Positions 43,992-53,224 are shown, counted from the stretch's first letter. The stretch: DNA of 64,000 nt from Trueperella bonasi (GCF_030811535.1 NZ_JAUSQX010000001.1:1302001-1366000); one strand, 5' to 3'. Program-made: numbers and translations. The notes: a model not told the origin generated them from the sequence alone.

Positions 43992-45254
43992 TCAGTTTTT
44001 CTTTAGCGCGCGGGTGGCGGCAACCGCGGATCCGAGAGCGATTCCTTCGCCGGACTTCTCAGTCCATGGGCGCGCGCCGCCCAGTAGCGATCCCACGCAA
44101 TGCAGGTTGTCGTACACGGGCTTGCCCTCGGCAAGTGGCAACATTTGAGCATCTACTTTGACGCCACAGCCGAAAATATCCTTGCCGTCTACCACGACAG
44201 CTCCTGTTACGGTCCGAGCATCCTCATCCTCGGGATCCATAAAGATCAGTGGCAGATCAAAGATCCGCTCGCCGATGTGTCCGTAGGAATCACGCTCGAT
44301 TGTTCCGGATTCTAGGCCGCCACCTGCGTAGACGACGGCGTCAACTTTTTCGGTGGTTATTCGCCCGGCACGCTGCACCTTGAGTGCGCTAACCCGTGAG
44401 CCGTCAGCCTCGAATCCAACCACCTGAGCGTTGAGGCTGATATCTACACGCTTCTTTCGGGTTTCTTCGGTGAGCGCATCATTGATTCGGCGCCCGGGAA
44501 TCGACGGTGGTGGAACGGGAATTTCAGCCACCGGTGCGCCGAGCTCTTCGGCGATCTCGTTGTAGGCATCGGTTGAGAAACCCAAAATTGCCGGTAGCAA
44601 CACCGTTTCACCTTCGCGCATTTCAGAACGGAGCGCTTCAACGATTGCGTCCCGAGTTCCCGGTCCGTCAAGCCCGGCGGTTCCGTCTAGGGCGCGGGCA
44701 AATGTTGTGCCCGTGGAATCAGCTTCGGGGCGGCGGGCCTGCACGTCAATCGTCACGGCCCGGGCCTCCACCTGAGCTAGAGGCGTGCGAGCAATATTGT
44801 CCGCTATTAGCTGTGCGGGAAAGTCTCGGAACTGTTTAATTCCGGCGACGAGGTATTTCTTTCCATCCTCAACAAGTGCTGGAAGCATCGTGTTTTGCAC
44901 GCAGGCTGTGGGGCGAACAGCGCCGATCGCCGTCGGGATCAACACGTTCGTGCCGGAATTTTGTGTGAACAGGCCTGTTCTTTCGCAGAGCCAGTCGACA
45001 CCTTCGCGCACCGCGTCGGCGCCGATAGTAGCGTACGGATGTTCGGGCTGCTCTTTCACCAGCTGGTCGATGGCCGCGTAGGGTTCTTTGATTGGTTGGC
45101 CATCGCTGTGCCAGCCGTATACGTCGAGCGTGCCACTGGACAGCCCAAGGCCGCCGATTCCGCGAGTCACGATGTCAACGTCGTGCCCGTCTTCGCGCAA
45201 CATGAGCGCACTGGCCAAGCCGGCCAATCCCGCTCCAATCACTATGATTCGCAT
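43992..45254 (-). CDS. glpB: anaerobic glycerol-3-phosphate dehydrogenase, subunit B
   Basis: 420-residue flavoprotein subunit. The FAD-binding Rossmann motif VIGAGLAGLASALMLREDGH opens the chain, and GGGLESGTIERD and the late GSLLGGARPWTEKSGEG are typical of GlpB. Its ATG overlaps the glpA stop by one base (TAATG), so GlpA and GlpB are translated in step, as expected for a tight heterodimer. Confidence 0.95.
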   Translation of the reverse strand: MRIIVIGAGLAGLASALMLREDGHDVDIVTRGIGGLGLSSGTLDVYGWHSDGQPIKEPYAAIDQLVKEQPEHPYATIGADAVREGVDWLCERTGLFTQNSGTNVLIPTAIGAVRPTACVQNTMLPALVEDGKKYLVAGIKQFRDFPAQLIADNIARTPLAQVEARAVTIDVQARRPEADSTGTTFARALDGTAGLDGPGTRDAIVEALRSEMREGETVLLPAILGFSTDAYNEIAEELGAPVAEIPVPPPSIPGRRINDALTEETRKKRVDISLNAQVVGFEADGSRVSALKVQRAGRITTEKVDAVVYAGGGLESGTIERDSYGHIGERIFDLPLIFMDPEDEDARTVTGAVVVDGKDIFGCGVKVDAQMLPLAEGKPVYDNLHCVGSLLGGARPWTEKSGEGIALGSAVAATRALKKN

Positions 45255-46912
45255 TATGCGTCCTCCTTCACCGGTGCCTGTACGGGCCGGCCATGCAACA
45301 GTTCCAGATCGCCGGTGGCGACGATTGCCTCTTTGGTGGGTGCCGGCAGGTGGTCAATGTCTAGATTGCCTGCCAGGATCCACTTGTTGAGCGTGGCCTC
45401 GCGTAACTGTTCGCCGTACATGAGCGATTCGAGGCCCGAATAGCGGTTTTTCACGAAGAGCCTGAGCATCGACGACGTGCGGTCGGCATTAGCTTCCGGA
45501 TCCGTGACGGTGTCGGCGGTCTTTTCGTGCATGATCCCCGCGGCACGCATACCGCAGAAGGTGCCTTGGCACGGGCCCATTCCAAGGCGCGTGCGGCGCC
45601 GGATATCGTCAAGGTTTGCTTCCGGTTGCTTGTCGAATTCCTGCTCGATGGTTGAGCGCTGCAGGAGTTCACATTCGCAGATGATCGGATCTTCGTGGCG
45701 CTCTTCTTCGGCTTCTGCGAGCCGGTCGGTCACCCTGTGGGTGCGCGCCGCGCGCGGGGGCACGGGCTCGTCCGCCGTCGTGCATTCCACAAATTCATCC
45801 AGCTGCGTGAGGAGGGCGTCCACGATGTTCTTCGCCATGAGTCGGTAGGTGGTAAGTTTGCCGCCAGCAATCGTGAAAAATCCCTTGATTCCATCGCGCG
45901 TAGAATGGTCGATAATCGACATGCCGCGTGACATGTGGCGGGTATCGGAGGCATCCACACGTGAATCGAGAACGAGTGGCCGGGCTCCTGCCCACGCGTG
46001 GACTGCACGAGCCTTGCGGAATCCGGGGATGAGGTCTTCACCTGAATCCAGCATCTGCTGCACTTCGGAGTTCTTTATTTCGAGGAAGTCTGGATCCTCG
46101 GCACGCTGGTCGGTGGTGCCAATGATGGACACCGTGTGTGCCGGCACGATGATATCGCCGTCAGCTGGGTGAATACAGCGGTTAACCACCATGTTCACGA
46201 GCCGGTGGTTCATCGCAATCATAATTCCGCGGCCGGGAACGACGTCGACGCCGTGGGCGCCCGCCATTTGGGCGATCTGGCCGGCCCATGGGCCACCGGC
46301 GTTGATGGCCGCTCGGCAGTTGATGCGGACCTCTTCGCCCGTCTTTTCGTTTGTGCACACGACTTGGCTAACCTGGCCATCCTCGTTTTCGATTTTGGTT
46401 ACCCGGTGGTAGGTGAGCGTCTGGCCGCCATATTCGCGCGCCGACTCGGCGCATCCCCAGACCATGGCCCAACCATCGACCGAGCCGTCCTCAACCTGAA
46501 AGGCTCGCTGAATGCCCGGATTCAGACGGGGTTCAAGGGTGAGTGCCTCCTTGATCGAGAGCTCGTGGGCGGGCACGCGGGTTTCGTTCGCAGCGGCAAG
46601 GAACCGTGTGGAGTACTCCGGGTCATCATTTGGCCCGACGACGAACAGGCCGCCGGTTTCCTCGACTGAGTCCGCATGGATTCGGCGCAAGATCACGTTT
46701 TCTTCGGCGCATTCGGTTGCCGAGTGCGGATCCGAGATGACGTAGCGTCCACCAGAATGCAGCAGGCCGTGGAAGCGCCCCGAGGTGCCTTGCGCCAGAT
46801 CGGCGCGTTCTACCATGATGGTGTCAAAGCCACGCATAGCAAGGTCTCGTAAGACTCCCGCTCCCGTAGCTCCGCCACCTATAACAACAACATCGGTGTT
46901 CATAGTTTTCAT
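45254..46912 (-). CDS. glpA: anaerobic glycerol-3-phosphate dehydrogenase, subunit A
   Basis: Catalytic flavoprotein that oxidises glycerol 3-phosphate to DHAP. 552 residues. FAD motif VVIGGGATGAGVLRDLAMRG at the N-terminus, substrate-facing DLAQGTSGRFHGLLHSGGRY, and a BFD-like [2Fe-2S] domain near residues 410-470 with ICECELL and GMGPCQGTFCGM. ATG 46912 or 46903; the ribosome site is weak. First gene of glpABC and divergent from a SorC-type regulator with a 28-bp palindrome between them. GlpABC is usually an anaerobic alternative to GlpD. Confidence 0.96.
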   Translation of the reverse strand: MKTMNTDVVVIGGGATGAGVLRDLAMRGFDTIMVERADLAQGTSGRFHGLLHSGGRYVISDPHSATECAEENVILRRIHADSVEETGGLFVVGPNDDPEYSTRFLAAANETRVPAHELSIKEALTLEPRLNPGIQRAFQVEDGSVDGWAMVWGCAESAREYGGQTLTYHRVTKIENEDGQVSQVVCTNEKTGEEVRINCRAAINAGGPWAGQIAQMAGAHGVDVVPGRGIMIAMNHRLVNMVVNRCIHPADGDIIVPAHTVSIIGTTDQRAEDPDFLEIKNSEVQQMLDSGEDLIPGFRKARAVHAWAGARPLVLDSRVDASDTRHMSRGMSIIDHSTRDGIKGFFTIAGGKLTTYRLMAKNIVDALLTQLDEFVECTTADEPVPPRAARTHRVTDRLAEAEEERHEDPIICECELLQRSTIEQEFDKQPEANLDDIRRRTRLGMGPCQGTFCGMRAAGIMHEKTADTVTDPEANADRTSSMLRLFVKNRYSGLESLMYGEQLREATLNKWILAGNLDIDHLPAPTKEAIVATGDLELLHGRPVQAPVKEDA

Positions 46913-47006
46913 TATTTATCCCGTTTTCTACGCGGAAGGTTCCCTTCCAATGTACGACGTTGTTGCCGTTCGCGGGCGAAAATCTCTTAAGACAAAGAAA
47001 AAATGC

Positions 47007-47034
47007 TCAATCGTGCACATGCGTGCACGATTGA
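47007..47034. promoter_or_regulatory. 28-bp palindromic operator between glpABC and its regulator
   Basis: TCAATCGTGCAC and its exact complement GTGCACGATTGA flank a 4-base centre, ATGC. It ends 23 bases before a likely -10 (TAGGAT, 47058-47063) of the regulator gene, so it abuts that -35 region, and lies about 95 bases before glpA. Size and position suit a SorC-family tetramer. No second copy was noticed upstream of glpK or dhaK. Confidence 0.75.
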
Positions 47035-47094
47035 TGAAATCAGTTTCACATTGAGTGTAGGATTCTGAGGAGTCAAATCGGGTAAGGAGCACGA

Positions 47095-48066
47095 ATGAAC
47101 GAACGGGCGCAAGTTGCCTACCAGGCGGCCGTGATGCATTTTGTACAGGGCGAAACGATGGAATCGATAGCCCGGCGGTTGTCGGTATCCCGCTCGACAG
47201 TCTCGCGACTCATCGCCGAGGCGAAAGAGACGGGCCTGGTTCAAGTGACTATTCATCCGCCTCAAGCCGCGGCATCCGAACTGCAAAACTCGATAGTGGA
47301 CATGTTCGACGTGCGGGTCAAGGTCGTCCCCGTTCCATTTGGAGTTAATGAAACCCGGCGGTTAAACGCAGTGGCTCAAGTGGCTGCCATGATGGTGTCC
47401 GAGCTCATGAAGCCGGGAACGATCATCGGGGTTGCATGGGGCAATACAATAGCCGCCCTCGTCGATCATTTGGTTCCCCGCCCAGCACGCGGCTCGATCG
47501 CCGTTCAACTCAACGGTGCCGCCAATGCATCCACTACGGGCGTCCCCTATGCCGGCTCACTCATGGAAGAGTTCCGGAAAGCATTCGGTTCAGAAAGCCA
47601 GTATTTTTCGGTTCCCGCATTTTTTGATTTTGCACAAACTCGCGATGCCCTGTGGCGCGAACGTTCTATTAACTCTGTTCGTGAAACGCAAAAGAACGCC
47701 GATGTTGCGCTGTTTGGCATTGGATCGATGACCTCCAACAGTCCCTCACTTGTATACTCTGGCGGGTACCTGAGCGCCGATGAGATCAAAAACTTACGTG
47801 AAGACGGCGTCGTCGGCGATATTTGCACCGTTCTGCTGCGAGCGGATGGCTCGTGGGAGGATCTGGAGATCAACTCCCGCGCCTCAGGCCCGACGCCGGC
47901 CGACCTGAAAAATATCCCCAAGCGGATCGGCGTCGTTTCTGGGACGGACAAGGTCACCGCAACCGTTGCCGCGTTGCGAGCAGGTGTGATCACCGATTTA
48001 GTCATCGATGAGGACTCAGCCGAACTGCTCTACGGGCTCGCGCGCCGGTCAAATAACCCGCGCTAG
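47095..48066 (+). CDS. SorC/DeoR-type sugar-binding transcriptional regulator
   Basis: 323 residues. An N-terminal helix-turn-helix (ESIARRLSVSRSTVSRLIAEA, about residues 21-41) is followed by the SorC effector domain (~60-315) with GVAWGNTIAALVDHL and FGIGSM loops, which bind phosphorylated sugars in the family. ATG 47095 has AAGGAG upstream. It is divergent from glpABC, so glycerol 3-phosphate or DHAP is the natural guess for the effector, but that is inference. The palindrome at 47007-47034 is its likely site, controlling itself and glpABC. Confidence 0.9.
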   Translation: MNERAQVAYQAAVMHFVQGETMESIARRLSVSRSTVSRLIAEAKETGLVQVTIHPPQAAASELQNSIVDMFDVRVKVVPVPFGVNETRRLNAVAQVAAMMVSELMKPGTIIGVAWGNTIAALVDHLVPRPARGSIAVQLNGAANASTTGVPYAGSLMEEFRKAFGSESQYFSVPAFFDFAQTRDALWRERSINSVRETQKNADVALFGIGSMTSNSPSLVYSGGYLSADEIKNLREDGVVGDICTVLLRADGSWEDLEINSRASGPTPADLKNIPKRIGVVSGTDKVTATVAALRAGVITDLVIDEDSAELLYGLARRSNNPR

Positions 48067-48074
48067 GAGGCCAC

Positions 48075-48563
48075 ATGATCCGCTCGGCCCAAGCTAAAGA
48101 CGCCCGAACTATCGCAGAACTTGTGCGGCCCTATGCCCGCCGCCGAATCCTTATCGCTAAAGACCTCATCGACTATTTCGAGGACATCCAAGAGTTTGTG
48201 GTTGCCGAAATTGACGGCGAAGTGATTGGCTGTGGAGCCCTGCACGTGTTTTGGGATGACATTGGCGAAATCCGCACCCTCGCGGTGAAAGAAGAAATGA
48301 TAGGTAAAGGCGTGGGCAAGGCGATAGTGGCCGAATTGGAACAACGCGCTCGCGAACTTGGCCTACGCAGACTGTTTTGCCTGACCTTCGAAATCGACTT
48401 CTTCGAAAGCCGCGGCTACCGGCACATCGACGGCACGCCCGTGGGGGTGGACGTCTACCAACAGATTTTGCGCTCCCATGACGACGGCACGGCCGAGTTT
48501 CTTGATTTAGCGCGAGTAAAGCCCAATACGCTTGGCAACTACCGCATGCTCAAAGAACTGTAG
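48075..48563 (+). CDS. argA: amino-acid N-acetyltransferase (N-acetylglutamate synthase, GNAT type)
   Basis: 162 residues, a single GNAT domain. The sequence pattern (ELVRPYA…, VGCGALHVFWDDIGEIRT-like strand, then LTFEIDFFESRGY and LARVKPNTLGN-RML) closely follows the mycobacterial ArgA typified by Rv2747, which acetylates glutamate or glutamine for arginine synthesis. The acetyl-CoA loop is around GKGVGKAIV. AGGAGG lies just upstream and the gene starts eight bases after the regulator stops, so they may share a transcript although their roles differ. No other arg gene is in the window. Confidence 0.88.
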   Translation: MIRSAQAKDARTIAELVRPYARRRILIAKDLIDYFEDIQEFVVAEIDGEVIGCGALHVFWDDIGEIRTLAVKEEMIGKGVGKAIVAELEQRARELGLRRLFCLTFEIDFFESRGYRHIDGTPVGVDVYQQILRSHDDGTAEFLDLARVKPNTLGNYRMLKEL

Positions 48564-48578
48564 ATGTGAAGCTGGCCG

Positions 48579-48603
48579 ATCGCCCAAGTAAACTGGGGGC
48601 GAT
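48579..48603. terminator. weak hairpin between convergent genes
   Basis: ATCGCCC (48579-48585) and GGGCGAT (48597-48603) with an 11-base loop between argA and the minus-strand membrane-protein gene. No T-run. Confidence 0.4.
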
Positions 48604-48608
48604 GCCCG

Positions 48609-49019
48609 TTAGGAGTCCGCGGGCCTGTTGCGGATAAAACCTGCTGCCATGACCATCGCTATCGGTGCTTGAAGGCCAACGAGAATAAGAATAATGCTCG
48701 TCACCAACCCGGGCCCGTTAGCTAGCGAGGCGATTCCACTGATCACGACGATAAGGCCAGCCACGATCGCGGCCAGTTTGAGAACTGAAGCGCCAGACCT
48801 CGATGCAGCTGACCAACTGACCGGGCGGCGCGAGGACAGCACGAGGTAGGCGGCCCCCACTAAGAGCGAAAGGCCGGCGCCGCCAGTGATCAGAATTGGG
48901 AAAATCATATCCTCGCCGGTCATCTGGATCACCAGCCCGATCGCAAAAATAGTGGCGGCTAAAAACGCCAATATGGCGCCGACCCGGGCAAGGGATAGCT
49001 TTGCGGAAGCCTCATTCAT
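48609..49019 (-). CDS. small four-helix membrane protein
   Basis: 136 residues with four hydrophobic segments (about 11-33, 38-61, 79-101 and 105-126) and short polar loops. No family recognised. The start overlaps the mutY stop by four bases (ATGA), so it is translated after mutY. A -10-like TAGCAT also lies seven bases before the ATG. Function unknown; the linkage to mutY suggests only shared expression. Confidence 0.75.
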   Translation of the reverse strand: MNEASAKLSLARVGAILAFLAATIFAIGLVIQMTGEDMIFPILITGGAGLSLLVGAAYLVLSSRRPVSWSAASRSGASVLKLAAIVAGLIVVISGIASLANGPGLVTSIILILVGLQAPIAMVMAAGFIRNRPADS

Positions 49020-49897
49020 GGCTTCGATGCTATCGGAAGTTGAAATAGTTCGCCTTCCTGCTCGATCAGGCCATCGACCAACAGGCCGTCAAGTGCGCGT
49101 GCAAACCTCGCGGGCTCAAGCGCGGTGGCGGCGTTGAGTGCCTGCCTGCTTGCCGGTTCCTTGCGAAGTTGGGCCATGATCTTGCCACGAGCTTGCCGGT
49201 TGGTTCCGTGCCATTTTTGCGGCTTGCGTCGGGCGGCATGTTCGTCCGCGGGCTGCCCGGCTTGGAACCACTCGCAATGCGCTGTCAGCGGGCAGGATTC
49301 GCACAGAGGCGATCGAGCTGTGCAGGTTAAAGCCCCGAACTCCATTATTGCTGCGTTCCACAGGGCCGCCCGTTCGTCGTCGTCAGGAACGAAACGCTGT
49401 GCACGGGAGAATTCGGCCTTAGTCTGGCTCGGGGCGGGTAGGGCTTGGCCATGCCAGCGCGCCAACACCCGGCGAATATTCGTATCGAGAACGACCGAGC
49501 GCTTCCCAAATGCGAATGCTACGACGGCCGCGGCCGTATACGGGCCAACACCGGGTAATTCCACGAGCTCCTCGTATGTGCGCGGAAAACCCTGTGCCCT
49601 ACCCGCTATCAGTTGTGCGGCTGCGTGGAGCCGCAGTGCCCTGCGCGGATAACCCATCGTCGACCAGGCGATCAAGACCTCGGCGGGTGAGGCGCTGGCG
49701 AGGTCGGCCGGCGTTGGCCACCGGTCCATCCACTCACGCCACACGGGCTCAACGCGTGCTACAGGTGTTTGCTGACTCATGATTTCACACACCAAAATGG
49801 CCCACGGGTCGGTTGTTTTGCGCCAGGGTAGATCCCGAGCGTGGGTTGAGTACCAGCGGGAAAGCACGGAGTATGCGTGCTCGCGTGTTGGAGCCAT
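49016..49897 (-). CDS. mutY: A/G-specific adenine DNA glycosylase
   Basis: Removes adenine mispaired with 8-oxoguanine. 293 residues from ATG 49897, chosen because a -10 box lies seven bases upstream and MutY homology begins there; the frame stays open a further 159 codons upstream without any homology. Catalytic Glu38 (LVCEIMSQQT) and Asp138 (VVLDTNIRR), the helix-hairpin-helix LPGVGPYTAAAV, and the [4Fe-4S] ligands Cys192, 199, 202 and 208 (spacing C-x6-C-x2-C-x5-C) are all present. It lacks the MutT-like C-terminal domain of E. coli length, as usual in actinobacteria. Confidence 0.94.
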   Translation of the reverse strand: MAPTREHAYSVLSRWYSTHARDLPWRKTTDPWAILVCEIMSQQTPVARVEPVWREWMDRWPTPADLASASPAEVLIAWSTMGYPRRALRLHAAAQLIAGRAQGFPRTYEELVELPGVGPYTAAAVVAFAFGKRSVVLDTNIRRVLARWHGQALPAPSQTKAEFSRAQRFVPDDDERAALWNAAIMEFGALTCTARSPLCESCPLTAHCEWFQAGQPADEHAARRKPQKWHGTNRQARGKIMAQLRKEPASRQALNAATALEPARFARALDGLLVDGLIEQEGELFQLPIASKP

Positions 49898-49910
49898 CGC
49901 ACATACTATA
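49898..49910 (-). promoter_or_regulatory. -10 box of the leaderless mutY start
   Basis: On the minus strand TATAGT (49910-49905), seven bases, then ATG 49897. Confidence 0.6.
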
Positions 49911-49956
49911 CGCGGGCAACGCGGCGCGCGTCGCTCTGTGGCCTTCGGTTTGCGGT

Positions 49957-49968
49957 TACTGTATTTGC
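49957..49968 (+). promoter_or_regulatory. -10 box of a leaderless start
   Basis: TACTGT (49957-49962), six bases, then GTG 49969. Divergent from the mutY promoter, the two start codons being 71 bases apart. Confidence 0.6.
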
Positions 49969-51087
49969 GTGGCAGATGACAAACCTCGGCGTACGCGCAG
50001 ACCTGCGGGTTCTCGCTCGCGCGATGCTGCCCGAAAAGGGCAGCCGCGCCGTGGTGCGGAGCTCCCACGTTCCGAAAAACAGCGGCGTGCGCAAGCAGCT
50101 CGTGGTGATAGGCCGACCGTTGGCCGGAGCAGAAGTGATCGGCAACGAAGCGGGCAGCAACCAGCTGGACGCTCAGGAAAAGCTGCAGATGCGAGGGGGC
50201 GAAATGTCCACCGTCGGTCGGGTGACGCGCGGGCTCAGGCAGCAATTGCCCGGCGAACAAAGGCCCAGGGAACTGGAGCTCAAAGAACAGCGCCGCAAAG
50301 AACAGTGCCGCAAAGACCTGGGCCGCGGAAGCCAAGTTCGCGGAGCGTTCGGTCCGCAGCGGGTGGCCTGTCACAGCGTCAAAAGACGGTCATCTTCGCG
50401 GCCACGGCCGTGGTTCTGGCCGTCCTTGCGGTGGTCTTCGTTATGCGTTATGCGCTGTCCAAAATTGAAAGCCATACTGCGCCAGCAAGCCCCGTCGAGC
50501 AGTTTGCGCCAGTTGAATGTAGTTCAGACATGCTGGTCACCTCTGCTGAACGCCTCGGCGAGCAGGCCGGGCAGCCGATGCAATTCACGGCCTCGATCAC
50601 GAACACCGGTGAAAGGCCATGCCATTTCGATGCCACCGATCTTCGGCTGAACATCACGTCGGGTGACCAAACGGTTTACGATACCGCCACCTGTCAAACG
50701 GGCATCGGCTCAAAAGTGCTGTTGCTCGATACCGGGCTGACGACGAGCCAGCCATTGCAATGGAATGGCATCAATGCAGGCGTTGACTGTTCCGGCGCTT
50801 CCTTCGCACAACCAGGCACGTACGTTGCCCGAATCTTCCTTGCAGGCGAGGAGCTGTTGGAATCCGGAATGGTCTTCGAGCTAAGTGCCACACCTGCGGC
50901 GAAGCCGGCTCCTGATGAAGCTGCGGACAACCAGCAGGCAGACGACGGTGCCGAGCAGAGCGAGGCCGGGCAGGTAGGCGAAGCATCTGAGGACGATCAG
51001 GCAGCTGAGGAAGTTCCAAACGATGAAGGCGTGCAAGCGCCAACTGAGCTTCAAGCTGATGATCCCGTTGAGGACGTAGAGGAATAG
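49969..51087 (+). CDS. single-pass membrane protein with polybasic N-terminus and acidic tail
   Basis: 372 residues from GTG 49969, fixed by the -10 box six bases upstream; the frame stays open to 49813 but that part is antisense to mutY. Residues 1-~140 are very rich in Arg, Gln, Ala and Gly (cytoplasmic, nucleic-acid-like charge). A membrane helix spans ~143-163. An external domain (~175-310) resembles an immunoglobulin-like or DUF4232-type sandwich, with several Cys (VECSSDM, RPCHFDA, ATCQTG, GVDCSG) that could form disulfides. The last ~55 residues are almost all Glu, Asp, Ala and Gln. Function unknown. Confidence 0.75.
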   Translation: MADDKPRRTRRPAGSRSRDAARKGQPRRGAELPRSEKQRRAQAARGDRPTVGRSRSDRQRSGQQPAGRSGKAADARGRNVHRRSGDARAQAAIARRTKAQGTGAQRTAPQRTVPQRPGPRKPSSRSVRSAAGGLSQRQKTVIFAATAVVLAVLAVVFVMRYALSKIESHTAPASPVEQFAPVECSSDMLVTSAERLGEQAGQPMQFTASITNTGERPCHFDATDLRLNITSGDQTVYDTATCQTGIGSKVLLLDTGLTTSQPLQWNGINAGVDCSGASFAQPGTYVARIFLAGEELLESGMVFELSATPAAKPAPDEAADNQQADDGAEQSEAGQVGEASEDDQAAEEVPNDEGVQAPTELQADDPVEDVEE

Positions 51088-51133
51088 TCCCTCAGGGGAG
51101 TGCGTTGTGGTAGACGTTATCTCCGGGACGGGC

Positions 51134-52513
51134 TTAAACCTCGACGGTAACGGGAAGAACCGAGCGCGTGGCCTGTTGAACGTCGGCCACAGCTTTGACT
51201 TTCATGCCTTCTGGTGCTTTCAGGTCATCGCCAGTGTTCGGCACGATAGCCGTGTGAAAGCCAAGCCGAGCCGCTTCGTTTAGGCGCCGTTGCAAACCGA
51301 CGACGGGGCGCAGCTCGCCGGTTAGCGACACTTCCCCGATGGCGATGACACCTGGGGCTAGCGGAAGGTCAAGAGCTGCCGAGGCGAGCGCTAAGGCAAT
51401 TGCCACGTCAACCGAGGGTTCTAAAGCTCGCGCCCCACCGACCGTGGAAACGAATACGTCATTGCGGTCAAATTCCACGCTCAAACGTGACTGCAAAACA
51501 GCGAGCATCATTGCTACGCGTGAACTATCCACTCCCGAAGTTGTGCGCCTAGGCGGACCAGCAGCCGCCACAGAAAGTGCTTGGACCTCGACGGGCATGG
51601 GCCGCCTGCCTTCGAGGGTGACCGTCACGCAGGTACCGGGAACCGTGAGGCTGCGGGCGGATAGAAATAAGCCAGACGGATCAGCTAATCCGTGGATCCC
51701 CGAATCTACGAGCTCGAAACAGCCGACTTCGTCCGTCGCCCCATAACGGTTTTTAACCGCCCGAACAAGGCGTAAACGCGAATGGCGATCGCCTTCGAAT
51801 TGGCATACGACATCCACCAGATGTTCCAGGACTCGGGGCCCGGCAATCGATCCATCTTTGGTCACATGCCCGACTAGGATCACCGGAAGATCGGATGCCT
51901 TCGCGGTGTTAACAAGAGCGGAAGTCACGGATCGTACCTGCGCCACCCCGCCCGCGCTGCCTTCCACATTCGGATCTATGACGGTTTGCACGGAATCAAC
52001 AATCAGCAACGAGGGCTTCGATTCGTTCACGTGACCGAGAATCTTCGCCAAATCTGCTTCGGCAGTTAAGAATAAGTGCTCGTGTAGCGCCCCAATCCGT
52101 TCCGCACGCGAGCGCACCTGAGAGGCCGACTCTTCCCCCGTTACGTATAAAACTTGCGGCTTTCCACCTGCCAGTGCCTCCTGTGCGGCTTTAGCGGCGA
52201 CATCGAGCAAAAGAGTTGATTTACCGACACCTGGCTCACCAGCCAGAAGAATGACGACGCCGGGCACGATACCGCCGCCCAGAACGCGATCAAGTTCAGA
52301 AACGCCGGTGGGGATCTTCACGGATGCTTGCTGCGAAACTTCGGTAATCGGTTGCGCGGGAGACCGGGGAGCTAGCGGGGCAACCTTCGATCCACTAGTG
52401 AAATCGGCTGCCTCCTCAACGGTGCCCCACGCCTGACATTCGCCGCACCTGCCGACCCACTTCATGGTTGTCCAGCCACATTCGGAACACGTAAATCTCT
52501 GTTTCTTTGCCAT
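51134..52513 (-). CDS. radA: DNA repair protein RadA
   Basis: RecA-like branch-migration ATPase in recombination and repair. 459 residues. N-terminal zinc finger CSECGWTTMKWVGRCGEC, Walker A GEPGVGKST near residue 90, the RadA-specific KNRYG (the KNRFG motif with Tyr for Phe), and a C-terminal Lon-like domain with the conserved DVAIALALASAA. Nine bases after trkA on the same strand. Confidence 0.96.
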   Translation of the reverse strand: MAKKQRFTCSECGWTTMKWVGRCGECQAWGTVEEAADFTSGSKVAPLAPRSPAQPITEVSQQASVKIPTGVSELDRVLGGGIVPGVVILLAGEPGVGKSTLLLDVAAKAAQEALAGGKPQVLYVTGEESASQVRSRAERIGALHEHLFLTAEADLAKILGHVNESKPSLLIVDSVQTVIDPNVEGSAGGVAQVRSVTSALVNTAKASDLPVILVGHVTKDGSIAGPRVLEHLVDVVCQFEGDRHSRLRLVRAVKNRYGATDEVGCFELVDSGIHGLADPSGLFLSARSLTVPGTCVTVTLEGRRPMPVEVQALSVAAAGPPRRTTSGVDSSRVAMMLAVLQSRLSVEFDRNDVFVSTVGGARALEPSVDVAIALALASAALDLPLAPGVIAIGEVSLTGELRPVVGLQRRLNEAARLGFHTAIVPNTGDDLKAPEGMKVKAVADVQQATRSVLPVTVEV

Positions 52514-52522
52514 GAGCTCAGA

Positions 52523-53200
52523 TTATCTGAGGCGTCCGACATGTCGATTTGCGAACGCCTCAAGGAGGGAGGATTCACCTGAAACAATAAGGATATCTGC
52601 GGCTCCGACAGTTGTGTCCGCAGTTGCATACTCGAAGGGTTGCCCGGGTGATTTAACACCGATGATCGTCACGCCATACTTTTGCCGGATATTCAATTTT
52701 CCAAGCGAATAGCCCACCAGATCTTTCGGCGGAACCATCTTCACGATCGTGAAGCCGTCCTCCATGTCAATGTAGTCCAGCATGCGCCCCGAGAGCATGT
52801 GCGCAACTCGCTGCCCGGCGTCGTATTCGGGATAAATCACGTGATGGGCACCGATCCGTTTCAAAATCGTGCCGTGTTCAATGGACGTTGCTTTTGCCCA
52901 GATGTCCTTGACTCCCAGGTCAACGAGATTGGCGGTGATGAGCACAGAGGCCTCCAGTGCGCCAACACCCACCACGGCGACGTCGAATTCCTCCGCACCT
53001 AGTTGATGGAGAGTTTCGGATGTGCGCGCGTCAGCTTCCACCACGGAGAATCGGTGCGACCACTGCTGTGCCAGATCCGGATTCACTTCGACGGCGAGAA
53101 GCTCCTTATCAAGCTTGTCGAGTGTGGCGGCGATCGCGGAACCGAAACGGCCCAAACCGATGACCAACGTAGCTGAATTGACATAATCTCGGTGAGGCAT
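52523..53200 (-). CDS. trkA: potassium-uptake regulatory subunit (TrkA/KtrA)
   Basis: 225 residues. An RCK-N Rossmann domain with GLGRFG at 15-20 binds NAD or ATP, and an RCK-C domain (~135-220) follows. It gates the TrkH-type channel encoded 24 bases upstream on the same strand. Cytoplasmic, bound to the membrane subunit as an octameric ring in the family. Confidence 0.93.
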   Translation of the reverse strand: MPHRDYVNSATLVIGLGRFGSAIAATLDKLDKELLAVEVNPDLAQQWSHRFSVVEADARTSETLHQLGAEEFDVAVVGVGALEASVLITANLVDLGVKDIWAKATSIEHGTILKRIGAHHVIYPEYDAGQRVAHMLSGRMLDYIDMEDGFTIVKMVPPKDLVGYSLGKLNIRQKYGVTIIGVKSPGQPFEYATADTTVGAADILIVSGESSLLEAFANRHVGRLR

Positions 53201-53224
53201 AGCTTCCCTTCCGTTGCTGAAATT

